Assembly (NCBI GenBank): GCA_043764095.1
Contig: JAYUKX010000104.1
Span: 1 to 64,000 of the forward strand
DNA: 64,000 bases
From: M3007 sp043764095
GTDB lineage: Bacteria > Bacteroidota > Bacteroidia > Chitinophagales > Saprospiraceae
Reading direction: 5' to 3'
In this document: positions 50,580 to 60,139 of the stretch, in pieces
How the letters are laid out: each line of letters starts with the position of its first letter
How positions within the stretch are numbered: the first letter of the stretch is position 1
Program-made: the position numbers and the translations under genes
The notes under the pieces: model-generated
The model's database searches: none
Told to the model about the DNA's origin: nothing
Seen by the model: the letters and a program-made list of their open reading frames with translations, nothing else

Positions 50580-53500
50580 ATGAATAAATCACGTTTAAAA
50601 AATCTTATTGGAGGTTTATTAATTGCCTGTTTTACATCTTTTGTACCCACTTACATTTTTGCGCAAGTATCGGAAAGGGCTAAAACCCAATCTCAAATTG
50701 ATATAGAATCTGCCAAATATGAGCAAATAGCGCAGCGGCAATTAGACTCATCTAGTGCAGATTTAGCCCTAGGGAATGCCTTAAGGGCAGAAGAACTGCT
50801 CACTACAAAATATAACACTACCCACCCCAAATTAGCCTACGTACTTTGCCTACAGGGGATTTCCTATCAAAAAAACGGGATGGACTCTATGGCACTAACT
50901 TGTCTGCAACGCGCCTCGGCAATGAGCAGTAGCGCTAGTCCAATCGATCAAGCGCACATACATTTCTTTGATGGGTACTGTATGCAAAAAATCATGGCGA
51001 ATGATTCGGCTGCGGAGCAATCATATCAAAAAGCAATAGATCAATACCTTTTGACACCCTTGCCCAATGGACTTCCGCACCAAAATGCAGCACGGGCGCA
51101 AGTCAATATCGGCTATATCCTGTATCAAAAAAATGAATTTGAAGAAGCACTCGAACGGTTAAAAATTGGGGAAAATTGGTTCACCCAAATCCACGGGACA
51201 ACACATCCCAATGTAGCACATTCGTACAATATTCGTGGCCTATTGTACTGGAAGTTGGGAAAGTATAACGAGGCTTTGCAAAACTACGATAAAGCGTATC
51301 AAATCCGCAAACTAACACTAAAACCTGACCATGCAGAAATAGGAGCATCGATTAATAATATTGCTTTGATCTATATTGAGAAAGGGCTATTTGAAAATGC
51401 GAGAATTTGGTTTGATTCGGCTTATCAAATCGGGATCAATGCAAAGAATGAAGAACTGATCGCTACTTCCCATAGTAATTTGGGCCTAGTAGCCAGTAAA
51501 GCAAAAGATTATAAAACGGCGCTTAAACACTTCAAAGATAATTTGCAAATAGAAGAAAACAGAAAAAAACCTGACCTCGGTAACATCATTACCTCCATCA
51601 TGAATATTGGTATCGCTTATAAAGACCTTGGTACACAAGAAGAGCATACTTCGCCCGCGCTAGACTCTGCATTAGTGTATTACAACAAGGCTTTGTCTAT
51701 CTTAAATGGTATTGGATACACTGAGTTGTCCGAATTATTAGATGCTTTTGGGGTGGTTTATCTGGCCAAAAAAGACTATAAAAAAGCAAAACCATATTTT
51801 CGCAATGCACTTAACTCAAAACGGACGAGGCTCGCCGAACTGCACCCATCCATGACAAGTTCTTATTTTAACTTAGCCAAGATAGCACAAGCAGAAGACC
51901 ATTATCCCGAAGCTTTGTCCTTGAATGACTCCGCTCAATACGCATTAGGACTTACAACAGGATCGAGTGTAGATGAATCAGATTCTTTTATTGCCCTTGG
52001 CCATGTATTGCTACAGCGCAACCAACTCCAATGGACTAACCCTAATAACAACAATAATACAGATTCCCTCAAAAATCTGCTCCTTTCCTGCGAAAAAACA
52101 TTCAGTGTCTTTGCAAAAGCAGCATTGATACTTCGCGAAAAAGCAGACCGATTTGAACTTCAAAACGATGTTTTTTCGGTATTTGAAATTGCCATTGATG
52201 CTAATTTGAAACTGTGGAAAAAAACAAGTAATGACCAATACCTCAACACTGCTTTCGCTTTGCTGGAAAAATCAAAAGCAAAGGAGCAGTTGAAATCCAT
52301 TAATATTACCAATGCGAGATCGATAAACGGTATCGATAGTACCCTGTTACAAAAAGAACGCGAACTGCAACTAGCAATCTCCTATCAAGATCAATTAGTG
52401 GATTCAACCCCTAAAGCATCCGTAGCCGGACGAGAAGCACGTTCAAATCGCTATCAATTAATAGAACAGCATGACCTTTTAATGCAAGAATTTGCGCTTA
52501 AGAACAAAGTATTCAGTAAGGCCACTGTCCAGATCAAATGGCTTCAGGACAGTTTTTTAACCCCGCTGCAAACCATGCTTGAGTACTTTGTAGGCGATAG
52601 TAATATATACCTTTTTGTGATCAAAAAAGATTTGTGTTATCCTTTAACTATACCTAAAGGCCGCCTTGCATACCGTGTGGAGCAACTCACCCAACGAGGT
52701 ATATACGGTTACTACCCAGTCCCAGATGCCCAAAAAACCGAAACCTTAAAAAAAACGGTGTCCAACTACACCGAGGCTGCAGTTGCGCTGTACGATTTGT
52801 TGTTGGACGATGTGAAAGACGGCCTTAGCCCCGAACTGATTATTATACCTGATGGTGTGCTGAATTATATACCTTTTGATGCCTTATTACCGGACGCGCC
52901 ATTGCAACCGGGCAAGTTTTTTACATACCAGTTTCTTGCTGATAAGCACCAGATTAGTTATTGCTATTCGGCTACCATGTTGCGTGAAATGCGCGACAAA
53001 AGGCATCAAAAACAACCCATAAATGAAGTTTTGGGTATGGCCCCGTTCTTTATGGAAGGTACTACTGCACCCATTGGGACACAATACAATACACCCTCAA
53101 ACGGCACTTTTGAGCACCTTTATTACAGTGATGCTGAATTAAAAAAAATAGCCTTATATTTTCCTGGGAAAGCGTTTTACTTTGGTGCAAATGCTTCAAA
53201 ATCTATTTTTCAAAATCAGGCAGAACACTACAGAATTTTGCACCTTTCTACCCATGGGGAAGCAAATGATAGGAATGGCGACTACTCTTTTCTTGTTTTC
53301 GAGCAACTGGCTGGTGAGCAAAAATATGCAAAACTATTGGCCAGCGAACTCTATCCGATGCGCCTTAATGCCGATTTGGTGGTTTTGTCTGCCTGCGAAA
53401 CAGGTTTGGGGAAACAACTTCGAGGCGAAGGTATTGTTGGATTATCTAGGGTGTTTTCCATTGTAGGAGCAAAAAGTTTGGTGGTGTCTCTTTGGAAAGT

Positions 53501-53705
53501 AGATTCCGAAAAAAATGCAACGATTATGGGTGATTTTTACAAATACCTTGCTCAAAAAAAATCAAAGGACGAAGCATTGTACTTGGCCAAACGCGATTAC
53601 TTGACCAACAAGAAAAACGAATATGGAGGACGTGAATGCCATCCGTTTTTTTGGGCAAGTTTTATTCCTGTTGGAGATTGTAGGGCTTTGGAAATAAAGA
53701 ACTAA
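50580..53705 (+). CDS. TPR-CHAT domain protein (caspase-like), secreted or membrane-tethered
   Basis: The start at 50580 gives the signal peptide MNKSRLKNLIGGLLIACFTSF...YIFAQ; an earlier ATG at 50526 is possible. About 1041 residues: TPR repeats (about residues 50-470, for example GLLYWKLGKYNEALQNYDKA, ISYQKNGMDSMALTCLQRAS), a helical linker, and a C-terminal CHAT protease domain. The putative catalytic dyad is His892 in LHLSTHGEA and Cys939 in LSACETGLG, with RGEGIVGLSRVF and VVSLWKVDSEKNA also conserved. CHAT proteins are caspase/separase-like proteases, and some defend against phages; the target here is unknown. It overlaps the end of a sigma/anti-sigma pair in a three-gene set. Confidence 0.92.
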   Translation: MNKSRLKNLIGGLLIACFTSFVPTYIFAQVSERAKTQSQIDIESAKYEQIAQRQLDSSSADLALGNALRAEELLTTKYNTTHPKLAYVLCLQGISYQKNGMDSMALTCLQRASAMSSSASPIDQAHIHFFDGYCMQKIMANDSAAEQSYQKAIDQYLLTPLPNGLPHQNAARAQVNIGYILYQKNEFEEALERLKIGENWFTQIHGTTHPNVAHSYNIRGLLYWKLGKYNEALQNYDKAYQIRKLTLKPDHAEIGASINNIALIYIEKGLFENARIWFDSAYQIGINAKNEELIATSHSNLGLVASKAKDYKTALKHFKDNLQIEENRKKPDLGNIITSIMNIGIAYKDLGTQEEHTSPALDSALVYYNKALSILNGIGYTELSELLDAFGVVYLAKKDYKKAKPYFRNALNSKRTRLAELHPSMTSSYFNLAKIAQAEDHYPEALSLNDSAQYALGLTTGSSVDESDSFIALGHVLLQRNQLQWTNPNNNNNTDSLKNLLLSCEKTFSVFAKAALILREKADRFELQNDVFSVFEIAIDANLKLWKKTSNDQYLNTAFALLEKSKAKEQLKSINITNARSINGIDSTLLQKERELQLAISYQDQLVDSTPKASVAGREARSNRYQLIEQHDLLMQEFALKNKVFSKATVQIKWLQDSFLTPLQTMLEYFVGDSNIYLFVIKKDLCYPLTIPKGRLAYRVEQLTQRGIYGYYPVPDAQKTETLKKTVSNYTEAAVALYDLLLDDVKDGLSPELIIIPDGVLNYIPFDALLPDAPLQPGKFFTYQFLADKHQISYCYSATMLREMRDKRHQKQPINEVLGMAPFFMEGTTAPIGTQYNTPSNGTFEHLYYSDAELKKIALYFPGKAFYFGANASKSIFQNQAEHYRILHLSTHGEANDRNGDYSFLVFEQLAGEQKYAKLLASELYPMRLNADLVVLSACETGLGKQLRGEGIVGLSRVFSIVGAKSLVVSLWKVDSEKNATIMGDFYKYLAQKKSKDEALYLAKRDYLTNKKNEYGGRECHPFFWASFIPVGDCRALEIKN

Positions 53706-53708
53706 TAG

Positions 53709-54692
53709 CTATTGGTTTAATAATTGCTGAATATCCTTTTTAACTTTCAATGCTTCGGGACGGAACGAATGCCTATTGGCAGGGTTAGCGTCAGTAATTT
53801 TTTTCAAAAGTGCATCTATCCTAGTTTGCTCCTCCGAATAAGAAGGGAGCAGGCAAAGCAATAGGTAAAATTCGGCTTCATCTTGGTCAATATCTTGTAC
53901 GTTTTTATCGATAATGGCTTGAAAAAAAGATACTGCTTTGGAAAAATCGTTTGTTTTATCACCTATCTGATAATAAGCATGGGCGATAAATTTTTGAGCA
54001 ATTTCATATTGGACAGGATTATCTTTCGCCGATATTTTGCCAAATTCCGTAATCGCATCCTCGTAATTAGAGCCGGTTTTATACCGTGCAACGCCGCGTT
54101 CAAAAGCGTTTTGCGGTAGGTCTGTTTTGGTGCCAGACATAAGTGCTGGAGATTTAATATCAGAGGGTGTAATATAGTTTTTTTGTCTTATTTTATTAGC
54201 GGCGGCATTCAAATTCGCCATCATATTAGCATCCGTTTTCGATTTTTTAGGCTCCACATTGGGTGCTTCTTTTGGAAAAGGCTTCACCTTTATCGTATCT
54301 TGTATAGCGGTACTATCGGTAGGGAATCCTTGGTGCATGGGTACTTTGGGTAAGTTATCTTCGGTGGCGGTTGGCCCAAAACGCCAAATGCCGCCTAGTA
54401 TCAAAAGTATTACTAAGGCGGCCACTAACCCCCAAAAGATTTTATTTTTGGGTGGTGGTGCTTTTGTCAATGCTGACATTGGCGCATCTTTTTCCAGAGC
54501 ATCTAATTTGTGCTTAAGTTCTTTTTGAAACAACAGTCCGATGCTTTGCTGTTCCAAGCGTACTAAGTCCACCGTTTCGGCTAATTCAGGATCGGAGGCT
54601 ATTTTTCTTTCAAAGTCAACCTGATCAGCGGGTGACATTTCACCTCTGAGAAAGCGTTCTATATTGTCGAGTAAATCGTCGTTGGTGTACAT
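53709..54692 (-). CDS. Single-pass membrane protein, anti-sigma-like with TPR-like region
   Basis: The 327-residue protein has an N-terminal anti-sigma-type segment (LLDNIERFLRGEMSPADQVD, 5-24), a TM helix (IFWGLVAALVILLILGGIW, about 83-101), a linker and a C-terminal TPR-like region (NAFERGVARYKTGSNYEDAI, IAHAYYQIGDKTND). It stops 3 bp from the CHAT gene end (convergent, 53705) and starts 6 bp after the sigma gene stop, which suggests an operon with it. The N-terminal MSPADQ motif is common in Bacteroidota anti-sigma-like proteins. Confidence 0.75.
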   Translation of the reverse strand: MYTNDDLLDNIERFLRGEMSPADQVDFERKIASDPELAETVDLVRLEQQSIGLLFQKELKHKLDALEKDAPMSALTKAPPPKNKIFWGLVAALVILLILGGIWRFGPTATEDNLPKVPMHQGFPTDSTAIQDTIKVKPFPKEAPNVEPKKSKTDANMMANLNAAANKIRQKNYITPSDIKSPALMSGTKTDLPQNAFERGVARYKTGSNYEDAITEFGKISAKDNPVQYEIAQKFIAHAYYQIGDKTNDFSKAVSFFQAIIDKNVQDIDQDEAEFYLLLCLLPSYSEEQTRIDALLKKITDANPANRHSFRPEALKVKKDIQQLLNQ

Positions 54693-54698
54693 TTTTAT

Positions 54699-55301
54699 CT
54701 ATTTAATATAGTCTTTCCAATTGGGGTTGTCTTTTATTTTTTGGAGTAATTGTAAACGGCAGCGATTTTTTTCTCTTTTTGTGGCCTCTGCGCCACCTGC
54801 TAATCCTACTTCGATGGCAATTTCCTCCCCTGTAAAGCCATTAGCCGAAAGCTTATATATTTTTTTGCACCGCTCGCCTAAATGATCCACAATTTTCCAA
54901 AGAAATTCTTTTTTTTCTTCGGAGATAAAACGTTCTTCAAGATTGGACTCTGGATTATTTAAATTGCTTATTTCATCCAAACCTGTAAACCTCGTGCTAC
55001 GTTTCTTTCGTTGCTCCAATTCTTTCAACCACTTGTTTTTCATAATGCCCATGAAAAAACTTTTTAAATTGCTTCGCCCTTCATAGGCATCGCTTAATAT
55101 CTTTTCATCGAATGTTAGACAAGTATCTTGGAACAGTTGCACCGCATCATTCGTATCGCCATTATTCTTGAGTACGTGTTTTAGGACGAACAACCGCCAA
55201 CCGGTTTGATAAAAGATATACTCCCATACCTTATCACGCTCGGTATCAGTGCCTTTAATCGCTCGAATGATTTCGAAATCAGCCCATTTTTTATTACTCA
55301 T
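54699..55301 (-). CDS. ECF-type sigma-70 factor
   Basis: The 200-residue protein has region 2 (AVQLFQDTCLTFDEKILSDA, then FFMGIMKNKWLKELEQRKKR) and region 4 (LGERCKKIYKLSANGFTGEE, IAIEVGLAGGAEATKREKNR). Its region 4 helix-turn-helix (GFTGEEIAIEVGL) would read a -35-type element. It is the first gene in the pair with the anti-sigma-like gene. A TACCTTTG promoter element lies 23 bp before the start codon. Confidence 0.85.
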   Translation of the reverse strand: MSNKKWADFEIIRAIKGTDTERDKVWEYIFYQTGWRLFVLKHVLKNNGDTNDAVQLFQDTCLTFDEKILSDAYEGRSNLKSFFMGIMKNKWLKELEQRKKRSTRFTGLDEISNLNNPESNLEERFISEEKKEFLWKIVDHLGERCKKIYKLSANGFTGEEIAIEVGLAGGAEATKREKNRCRLQLLQKIKDNPNWKDYIK

Positions 55302-55323
55302 TGGTTAGTTCCTTTTGACAAGG

Positions 55324-55331
55324 CAAAGGTA
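55324..55331 (-). promoter_or_regulatory. -7 element of the ECF sigma gene
   Basis: The minus strand reads TACCTTTG, matching TAnnTTTG, 23 bp before the start codon at 55301. Confidence 0.5.
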
Positions 55332-55375
55332 TTCATTACAATATCTATAAAAGAAAAAAATTACCCCCAGCCCCC

Positions 55376-57214
55376 TCAAAACACCGAAACATACCCCACA
55401 TGTATCTTAGTCGCCCGTAAATCCAGCCCTTCCCCCGCGTTGGTCCTCCCTACCGCAGCACTGATGCCAAAAACACCCGCAGCGGTTTCAAAATTCATAC
55501 CCGCGCCAAAGCCCAATGGACGCTGAATGAGCCGCGTCCGGGCCGTTACATTTTCGATATATCCACCGTCCGCAAATACAGACATAAAAGCATTTTGGCC
55601 AATAATCAACCTGATTTCGGTGGTAAATACCGCCCAACGGGTCGCAAACAAGCTTTCTTCATCAAAACCACGGAGTAGTTTGTTGCCGCCTAGTCGGTAT
55701 TGCTCGTTTTGTGAAACGGGATCTTTCGTAAAAATACCCGCTCCTCGTGCGCGCAGAAAGCACGTAAACCGCTGGGCAAACGGAATATAACCTTCCATCT
55801 TTATTTCTGGCCGAATCCGCACCGTTTTGAGTTTGATAGAATCGTATAGCGTCGAGAAATCAAAGGTTTCGTCGGTTGGGTCGCGGAATTGTATAATTTG
55901 GTTGTTTTTCTGGATAGTATGCCGACTGCCGATTAGTTTGGATTGTATAACATAACCTTTACGCGGGTTAAAACGGTAATCGAGGCTCGTAAATTCCACC
56001 TCCACGCCAAGGCCATTTTGTCTAAAATCCAAATTTGCAGGTAATTGCCGGTTATTTACTACACGTGTACTGTCCACACTTTGCAGGTAGGAAGAACGGT
56101 TTTCTAGTAAAAAAGAGATTTTATTAGCCCTTGATAACAGATACAATACCCCAATATTGCCTTGTGCATCCACCCAGGTACTATCCCGTTTGAAAATATT
56201 GAGTCGGCCTTCAAAACCAAACGGAGAACCTGCAATATAAGGCACCGCCGTTTGAATATCCATCTTTTGGGTCTCAGGGCGCAAGCGTTCCATCTCGATA
56301 GATAGGCGTTCGCCCTGCCCCAAAGCGTTGAGAAAAGTGCCATTGAGCGAACCCGTTAAGATTAGGTTGCTGGCCGTTCCGGGCGTTGGTGCTGTTTGCG
56401 GTAAAAGGCCAATGATAAAATCAAAGCGGCCTGCGCGTTTCTTTTTGAGCCAAAGATTAACGGTTGCGGTAGATCCCGAAAAATTGACTGTTGGGTTGGC
56501 ATATTGATCCAAGTAGGGCAACGATTTTAACTGCCCGCGTATGTCCAATATTTGCGCACGACTAAACGGATCGCCTTTCCGAATACCCAAATAACGCGCC
56601 AGCATAGACTTCGGTAATTTTACAGTTCCATTGATTTTCAAGTCGTTATACTCAAAATACAGCCCCGGGCGCACCCGCAACACACCCGATACGCCGCCAT
56701 TGGTATCGAGTCGCATACTATCCAACCATATAGCGGCAAACGGATAACCGTTGTTCTCTGCTTCCTCGAGCATGTACTTCTGCGCGCGTAGGAGCAGTTC
56801 GGGGCGCACGGGTTTCCCAGGTTTGAATTGGTGCGCAATATTCGTACTCCGCAACCAACGTTCCGATAAAGCATCGGCAGGGCGAAACTGTACCCACCGA
56901 AAAGCAGGCCCTAGCCAAAGGCGGGCTGTGGCGACCGAATCCACTTTGGTATAGTGGTCAAAACTGGCTGCGAGGTAATCAGATTGCTGTAAATTGGCGC
57001 GTAAAATGGCCGGATCTGTTACTTTGAGGGTAGAATCGTTGACCCATAGCCGTTGTTTGGTAGGCAGTACCCGTTGCACATGTGGCTTATCGGGAGCGGC
57101 TACTGTCAAAAAAAAGACGGAATTGGTAGGAATACGTGCGGTATCCTGCCGGATGACCTGAGCGGTAACCGGAGCAACAAAATGATATAAAATTAGAATA
57201 AATACAAAGCGCAC
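55376..57214 (-). CDS. BamA/TamA-like outer-membrane protein
   Basis: The 612-residue protein has a signal peptide (MRFVFILILYHFVAPVTAQ). POTRA-like regions follow (GLYFEYNDLKINGTVKLPKS, MLARYLGIRKGDPFSRAQIL, from about residue 180), then a C-terminal 16-strand-type barrel (FDFIIGLLPQTAP, VEFTSLDYRFNPRKGYVIQS, QYRLGGNKLLRGFDEESLFA with the conserved GG..LRGF/Y motif). It ends with a barrel strand (KIHVGYVSVF), a typical beta-signal. It inserts in the outer membrane and may export or assemble proteins. Confidence 0.85.
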   Translation of the reverse strand: MRFVFILILYHFVAPVTAQVIRQDTARIPTNSVFFLTVAAPDKPHVQRVLPTKQRLWVNDSTLKVTDPAILRANLQQSDYLAASFDHYTKVDSVATARLWLGPAFRWVQFRPADALSERWLRSTNIAHQFKPGKPVRPELLLRAQKYMLEEAENNGYPFAAIWLDSMRLDTNGGVSGVLRVRPGLYFEYNDLKINGTVKLPKSMLARYLGIRKGDPFSRAQILDIRGQLKSLPYLDQYANPTVNFSGSTATVNLWLKKKRAGRFDFIIGLLPQTAPTPGTASNLILTGSLNGTFLNALGQGERLSIEMERLRPETQKMDIQTAVPYIAGSPFGFEGRLNIFKRDSTWVDAQGNIGVLYLLSRANKISFLLENRSSYLQSVDSTRVVNNRQLPANLDFRQNGLGVEVEFTSLDYRFNPRKGYVIQSKLIGSRHTIQKNNQIIQFRDPTDETFDFSTLYDSIKLKTVRIRPEIKMEGYIPFAQRFTCFLRARGAGIFTKDPVSQNEQYRLGGNKLLRGFDEESLFATRWAVFTTEIRLIIGQNAFMSVFADGGYIENVTARTRLIQRPLGFGAGMNFETAAGVFGISAAVGRTNAGEGLDLRATKIHVGYVSVF

Positions 57215-57229
57215 GATACAGACATGACG

Positions 57230-58087
57230 CTACAATTCGGTATTAGGTTGGATTTGGCTCATACTGGCATATGTCATTGCCCTCATCTGAACCCTGAAAA
57301 AGATAAAGGCTTGCTGCACGAGAAACATAATAAAGATCAGGATGCCCGATCTGGCACCCAAATGTGCATCTAAACTGAGGTAAACTGCCGTTATACCAAC
57401 AAATAACAGCACAAATAATAAGACTGTACCGAGCATTTTGCCTTTATTTTTTCCAAAAACAGATCGACCGCTTTTGATAGATTGCCAAATCGTACCCCCC
57501 GTTTTTATCTTGATGATTCGGCTATTGACCGACCAAACAAACAACACAACCACCCCTATAAACCAAACTAAAAGCGCAATAAGTATCATCCAAACGCTAT
57601 ATACCTCTGTGGGGAAAACCTCCACCGACCGTTGGAAAAAACCAAGCACAGGCAGCAGGGCGACACCCGTCCACACCAATAGCAAGACGAGAAAAATAAC
57701 TGCAATTTTTAAAAAAGAGAAAAAATAGGTAGCGGCACTTTGGAAAAAAATACGCCCTTTGGCCTGTTCGGGATGCGTAGCGCAAAACATTAACCCGGCA
57801 TCAATAAACACCGAAAAAAGGAGCCAAACGAGCAATAACCACCGCAATTGACCAATCAAAGGAGTAATAGATGCGCCATGAACTTTTAAAAAATCGGTGA
57901 TGACGGTATGGTCATAATTAGCCAGTAATTTATTGATTTCCAAAGAATTACCAATAGAAGACTCCATTACGTGATACACCTGCATGCCCAAAGTGAGGGC
58001 GATACAAAATTGAAAAAAATAAACAATGGCTGCTATTCGCCATTGCTGCATGCCTATTGAAAAACCGTATTTGAATGCTTTGAGCAT
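57230..58087 (-). CDS. Integral membrane protein, uncharacterised
   Basis: The 285-residue protein has six hydrophobic segments (WRIAAIVYFFQFCIALTLGM, LLLVWLLFSVFIDAGLMFC, FFSFLKIAVIFLVLLLVWTG, MILIALLVWFIGVVVLFVWS, GTVLLFVLLFVGITAVYLSL, ILIFIMFLVQQAFIFFRVQM). No family is recognised. It starts 7 bp after the M1 peptidase stop codon and is followed 15 bp later by the BamA-like gene, so the three may be one transcript. Confidence 0.7.
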   Translation of the reverse strand: MLKAFKYGFSIGMQQWRIAAIVYFFQFCIALTLGMQVYHVMESSIGNSLEINKLLANYDHTVITDFLKVHGASITPLIGQLRWLLLVWLLFSVFIDAGLMFCATHPEQAKGRIFFQSAATYFFSFLKIAVIFLVLLLVWTGVALLPVLGFFQRSVEVFPTEVYSVWMILIALLVWFIGVVVLFVWSVNSRIIKIKTGGTIWQSIKSGRSVFGKNKGKMLGTVLLFVLLFVGITAVYLSLDAHLGARSGILIFIMFLVQQAFIFFRVQMRAMTYASMSQIQPNTEL

Positions 58088-58094
58088 ATTGTAT

Positions 58095-60083
58095 TTACAT
58101 TAAAAAGCCAATCGTTTGAAACAGTTGTTGTATCCAAAACAGTGCTTTTGCGGCATATTTCCACAATGGCGCAGCGGCGGGTTGCAACGTGAGGCTATTA
58201 TTATTTAGGTCAATATCCAAACTTATTTTTTGTTGTGGGTCAATCTGTGCCGATACCACGGCGGATGCTGCACTGATTTCAAAAACTTTCATCCCTTCTT
58301 CGCCCGACCAATACAACGTTTGTGTAGCGCCATCTTCAAAGCGCACCAAAACTTCTACTGGGAATACCCAATCCCCTTTACGCTGAATGGTTACTTTCGA
58401 TAATAATTTTGTTGGCCCGCTACCATCTTTATAGGTCAAATCCGCTGCATTTTGCCCAAAAACACCTTGCGCAGCCATTAATTGCTCGTTGGTGATCCGC
58501 GTTACGGCATAGTCCAAAACGGCGGTACTAAAAATACCTTTATTGAATAAGGCAAAGGTATGTTGAGCCGTCACCGAATCCGTCGAAGTCGCGAGTTCCT
58601 GTTGAAGCACCGTTAGGAAATCGGTACTGCGTGGGTGTTTAAATTTCCAACGTTCAAAATAAGTTTGGAGCATTTTATCCATTTTATCCGTACCCATTAA
58701 GGCTTCTACGGTACGGAGTGTGGTGGCTGTTTTGCTATAAATCAGTGCTTTGAAATTGGACTCCGAAAACTCCCAACCGGGTCTTGCAATAATACCTTCC
58801 CTTGGATTGGCCATTGCGGTATATTCTACCCGAGTCAGTTCGCGGTTATCGAAACGATAGCCCATAACGTCCACCAATGCTTGTTTAGGGCCGTATAATG
58901 CATCAATAATACGGTCTTCAAAATAAGTCACAAAACCCTCATCCAGCCAGGGTTCTTCTTTTTCATTGGAGGCCAACATGCCCATAAAATACTGGTGTGT
59001 AAATTCGTGTACTACCAATGATTCCGGTAGTCGAATAGTATTGGGCATGGCGTAAAAAGTCCCCACCGTAACCAGCGTAGGATACTCCATAAGTCCCGAC
59101 CGCAAACCGTGGAAAGGCGGATCCACGACAGTTATAGTGGGATATGGGTATTTACCAACGTGTTGATTGAGGTATTCCAAGGCAAATTTTAATGCTTTGA
59201 GGTAGCGTTTGCCTAGGTGCGCGTGTTCGGGAGCAATGAGCAATTGTATTTGGACATCGTTCCAGCGGTCTTCTTGTACCGTAAATTTAGGATAAACCGA
59301 CCAAGCAAAATCAATGACATCTTCTGCGTGATAATGGCGTGTTACTGTACCATTATTGTTGTTTTTTTCATCTGCCAAACAACCCGATGCGCCCATCACA
59401 AATTTATTTTCGGTGGTAATATGTACATCATAAACCCCAAAATCGGCATAAAATTCGTTATTGCGGTGAAACTGGTGGCAATTCCATCCCCATGTTCCGG
59501 TCTTACTTTTTTCAAAAACACCCAATTGAGGAAACCAGTGGCAAAACAGGTAAAAATCGCGGCTATAACCCGCTCTGGCTATTGTTTTTGGCATTTTTGA
59601 ACGCCATTTTAAGTTAAAAACGGCAGTTTCGCCTGGAGCGATGGGTTTATCCAAAGGAACGACCAATACCGATTGGTCATTGGGGCTACCGCTGTCCGAT
59701 TTTGCATAAAATTTGTTGGTACTTAAATCCGCGCCATTTTCGCGACTAATTTTATCCACCTCTATCCAGCCCCATTCATCTTGAGTGCGATCGGTAAAAC
59801 TTTGCCCAAAAATATTACTCGCTCCGCTCAGAAACGTAGATTCCGTATTTTTAAAAGCATTAAGGTACATATAAATCCGAAGTTCCTGAATGGGTTCGGG
59901 CGACTGGTTTTGGAAGGTGATGACTTGGGTGGCATCAATAGATTTGTGAGCGTCATCAAGGGTGGCGTGGATCGTATAATTGGCAGGTCGCGCGCTCAAT
60001 GGCTGCCCAAAGTAGGCATTACACTGCCCGTAAGCCTGTTGCTGCGCTAAAAAAAGCAGTATATAAAAGATGAAAGTGCGCAT
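58095..60083 (-). CDS. Secreted M1-family (gluzincin) metallopeptidase
   Basis: The start is placed at 60083, where MRTFIFYILLFLAQQQAYG is a signal peptide; 37 upstream codons are not. The 662-residue protein has the zinc motif VVHEFTHQYFMGM and, 19 residues on, WLDEGFVTYFED, giving HExxH-x18-E as in M1 aminopeptidases. The C-terminal half is not the full-length ERAP-like domain, so it may be a shorter M1 subgroup. It probably acts in the periplasm on peptides. Confidence 0.9.
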   Translation of the reverse strand: MRTFIFYILLFLAQQQAYGQCNAYFGQPLSARPANYTIHATLDDAHKSIDATQVITFQNQSPEPIQELRIYMYLNAFKNTESTFLSGASNIFGQSFTDRTQDEWGWIEVDKISRENGADLSTNKFYAKSDSGSPNDQSVLVVPLDKPIAPGETAVFNLKWRSKMPKTIARAGYSRDFYLFCHWFPQLGVFEKSKTGTWGWNCHQFHRNNEFYADFGVYDVHITTENKFVMGASGCLADEKNNNNGTVTRHYHAEDVIDFAWSVYPKFTVQEDRWNDVQIQLLIAPEHAHLGKRYLKALKFALEYLNQHVGKYPYPTITVVDPPFHGLRSGLMEYPTLVTVGTFYAMPNTIRLPESLVVHEFTHQYFMGMLASNEKEEPWLDEGFVTYFEDRIIDALYGPKQALVDVMGYRFDNRELTRVEYTAMANPREGIIARPGWEFSESNFKALIYSKTATTLRTVEALMGTDKMDKMLQTYFERWKFKHPRSTDFLTVLQQELATSTDSVTAQHTFALFNKGIFSTAVLDYAVTRITNEQLMAAQGVFGQNAADLTYKDGSGPTKLLSKVTIQRKGDWVFPVEVLVRFEDGATQTLYWSGEEGMKVFEISAASAVVSAQIDPQQKISLDIDLNNNSLTLQPAAAPLWKYAAKALFWIQQLFQTIGFLM

Positions 60084-60139
60084 GATCGTGTTTGTAAAAA
60101 ATGAACATGCAAAGAACGTGAAAAAAAATGAAAGTATGG

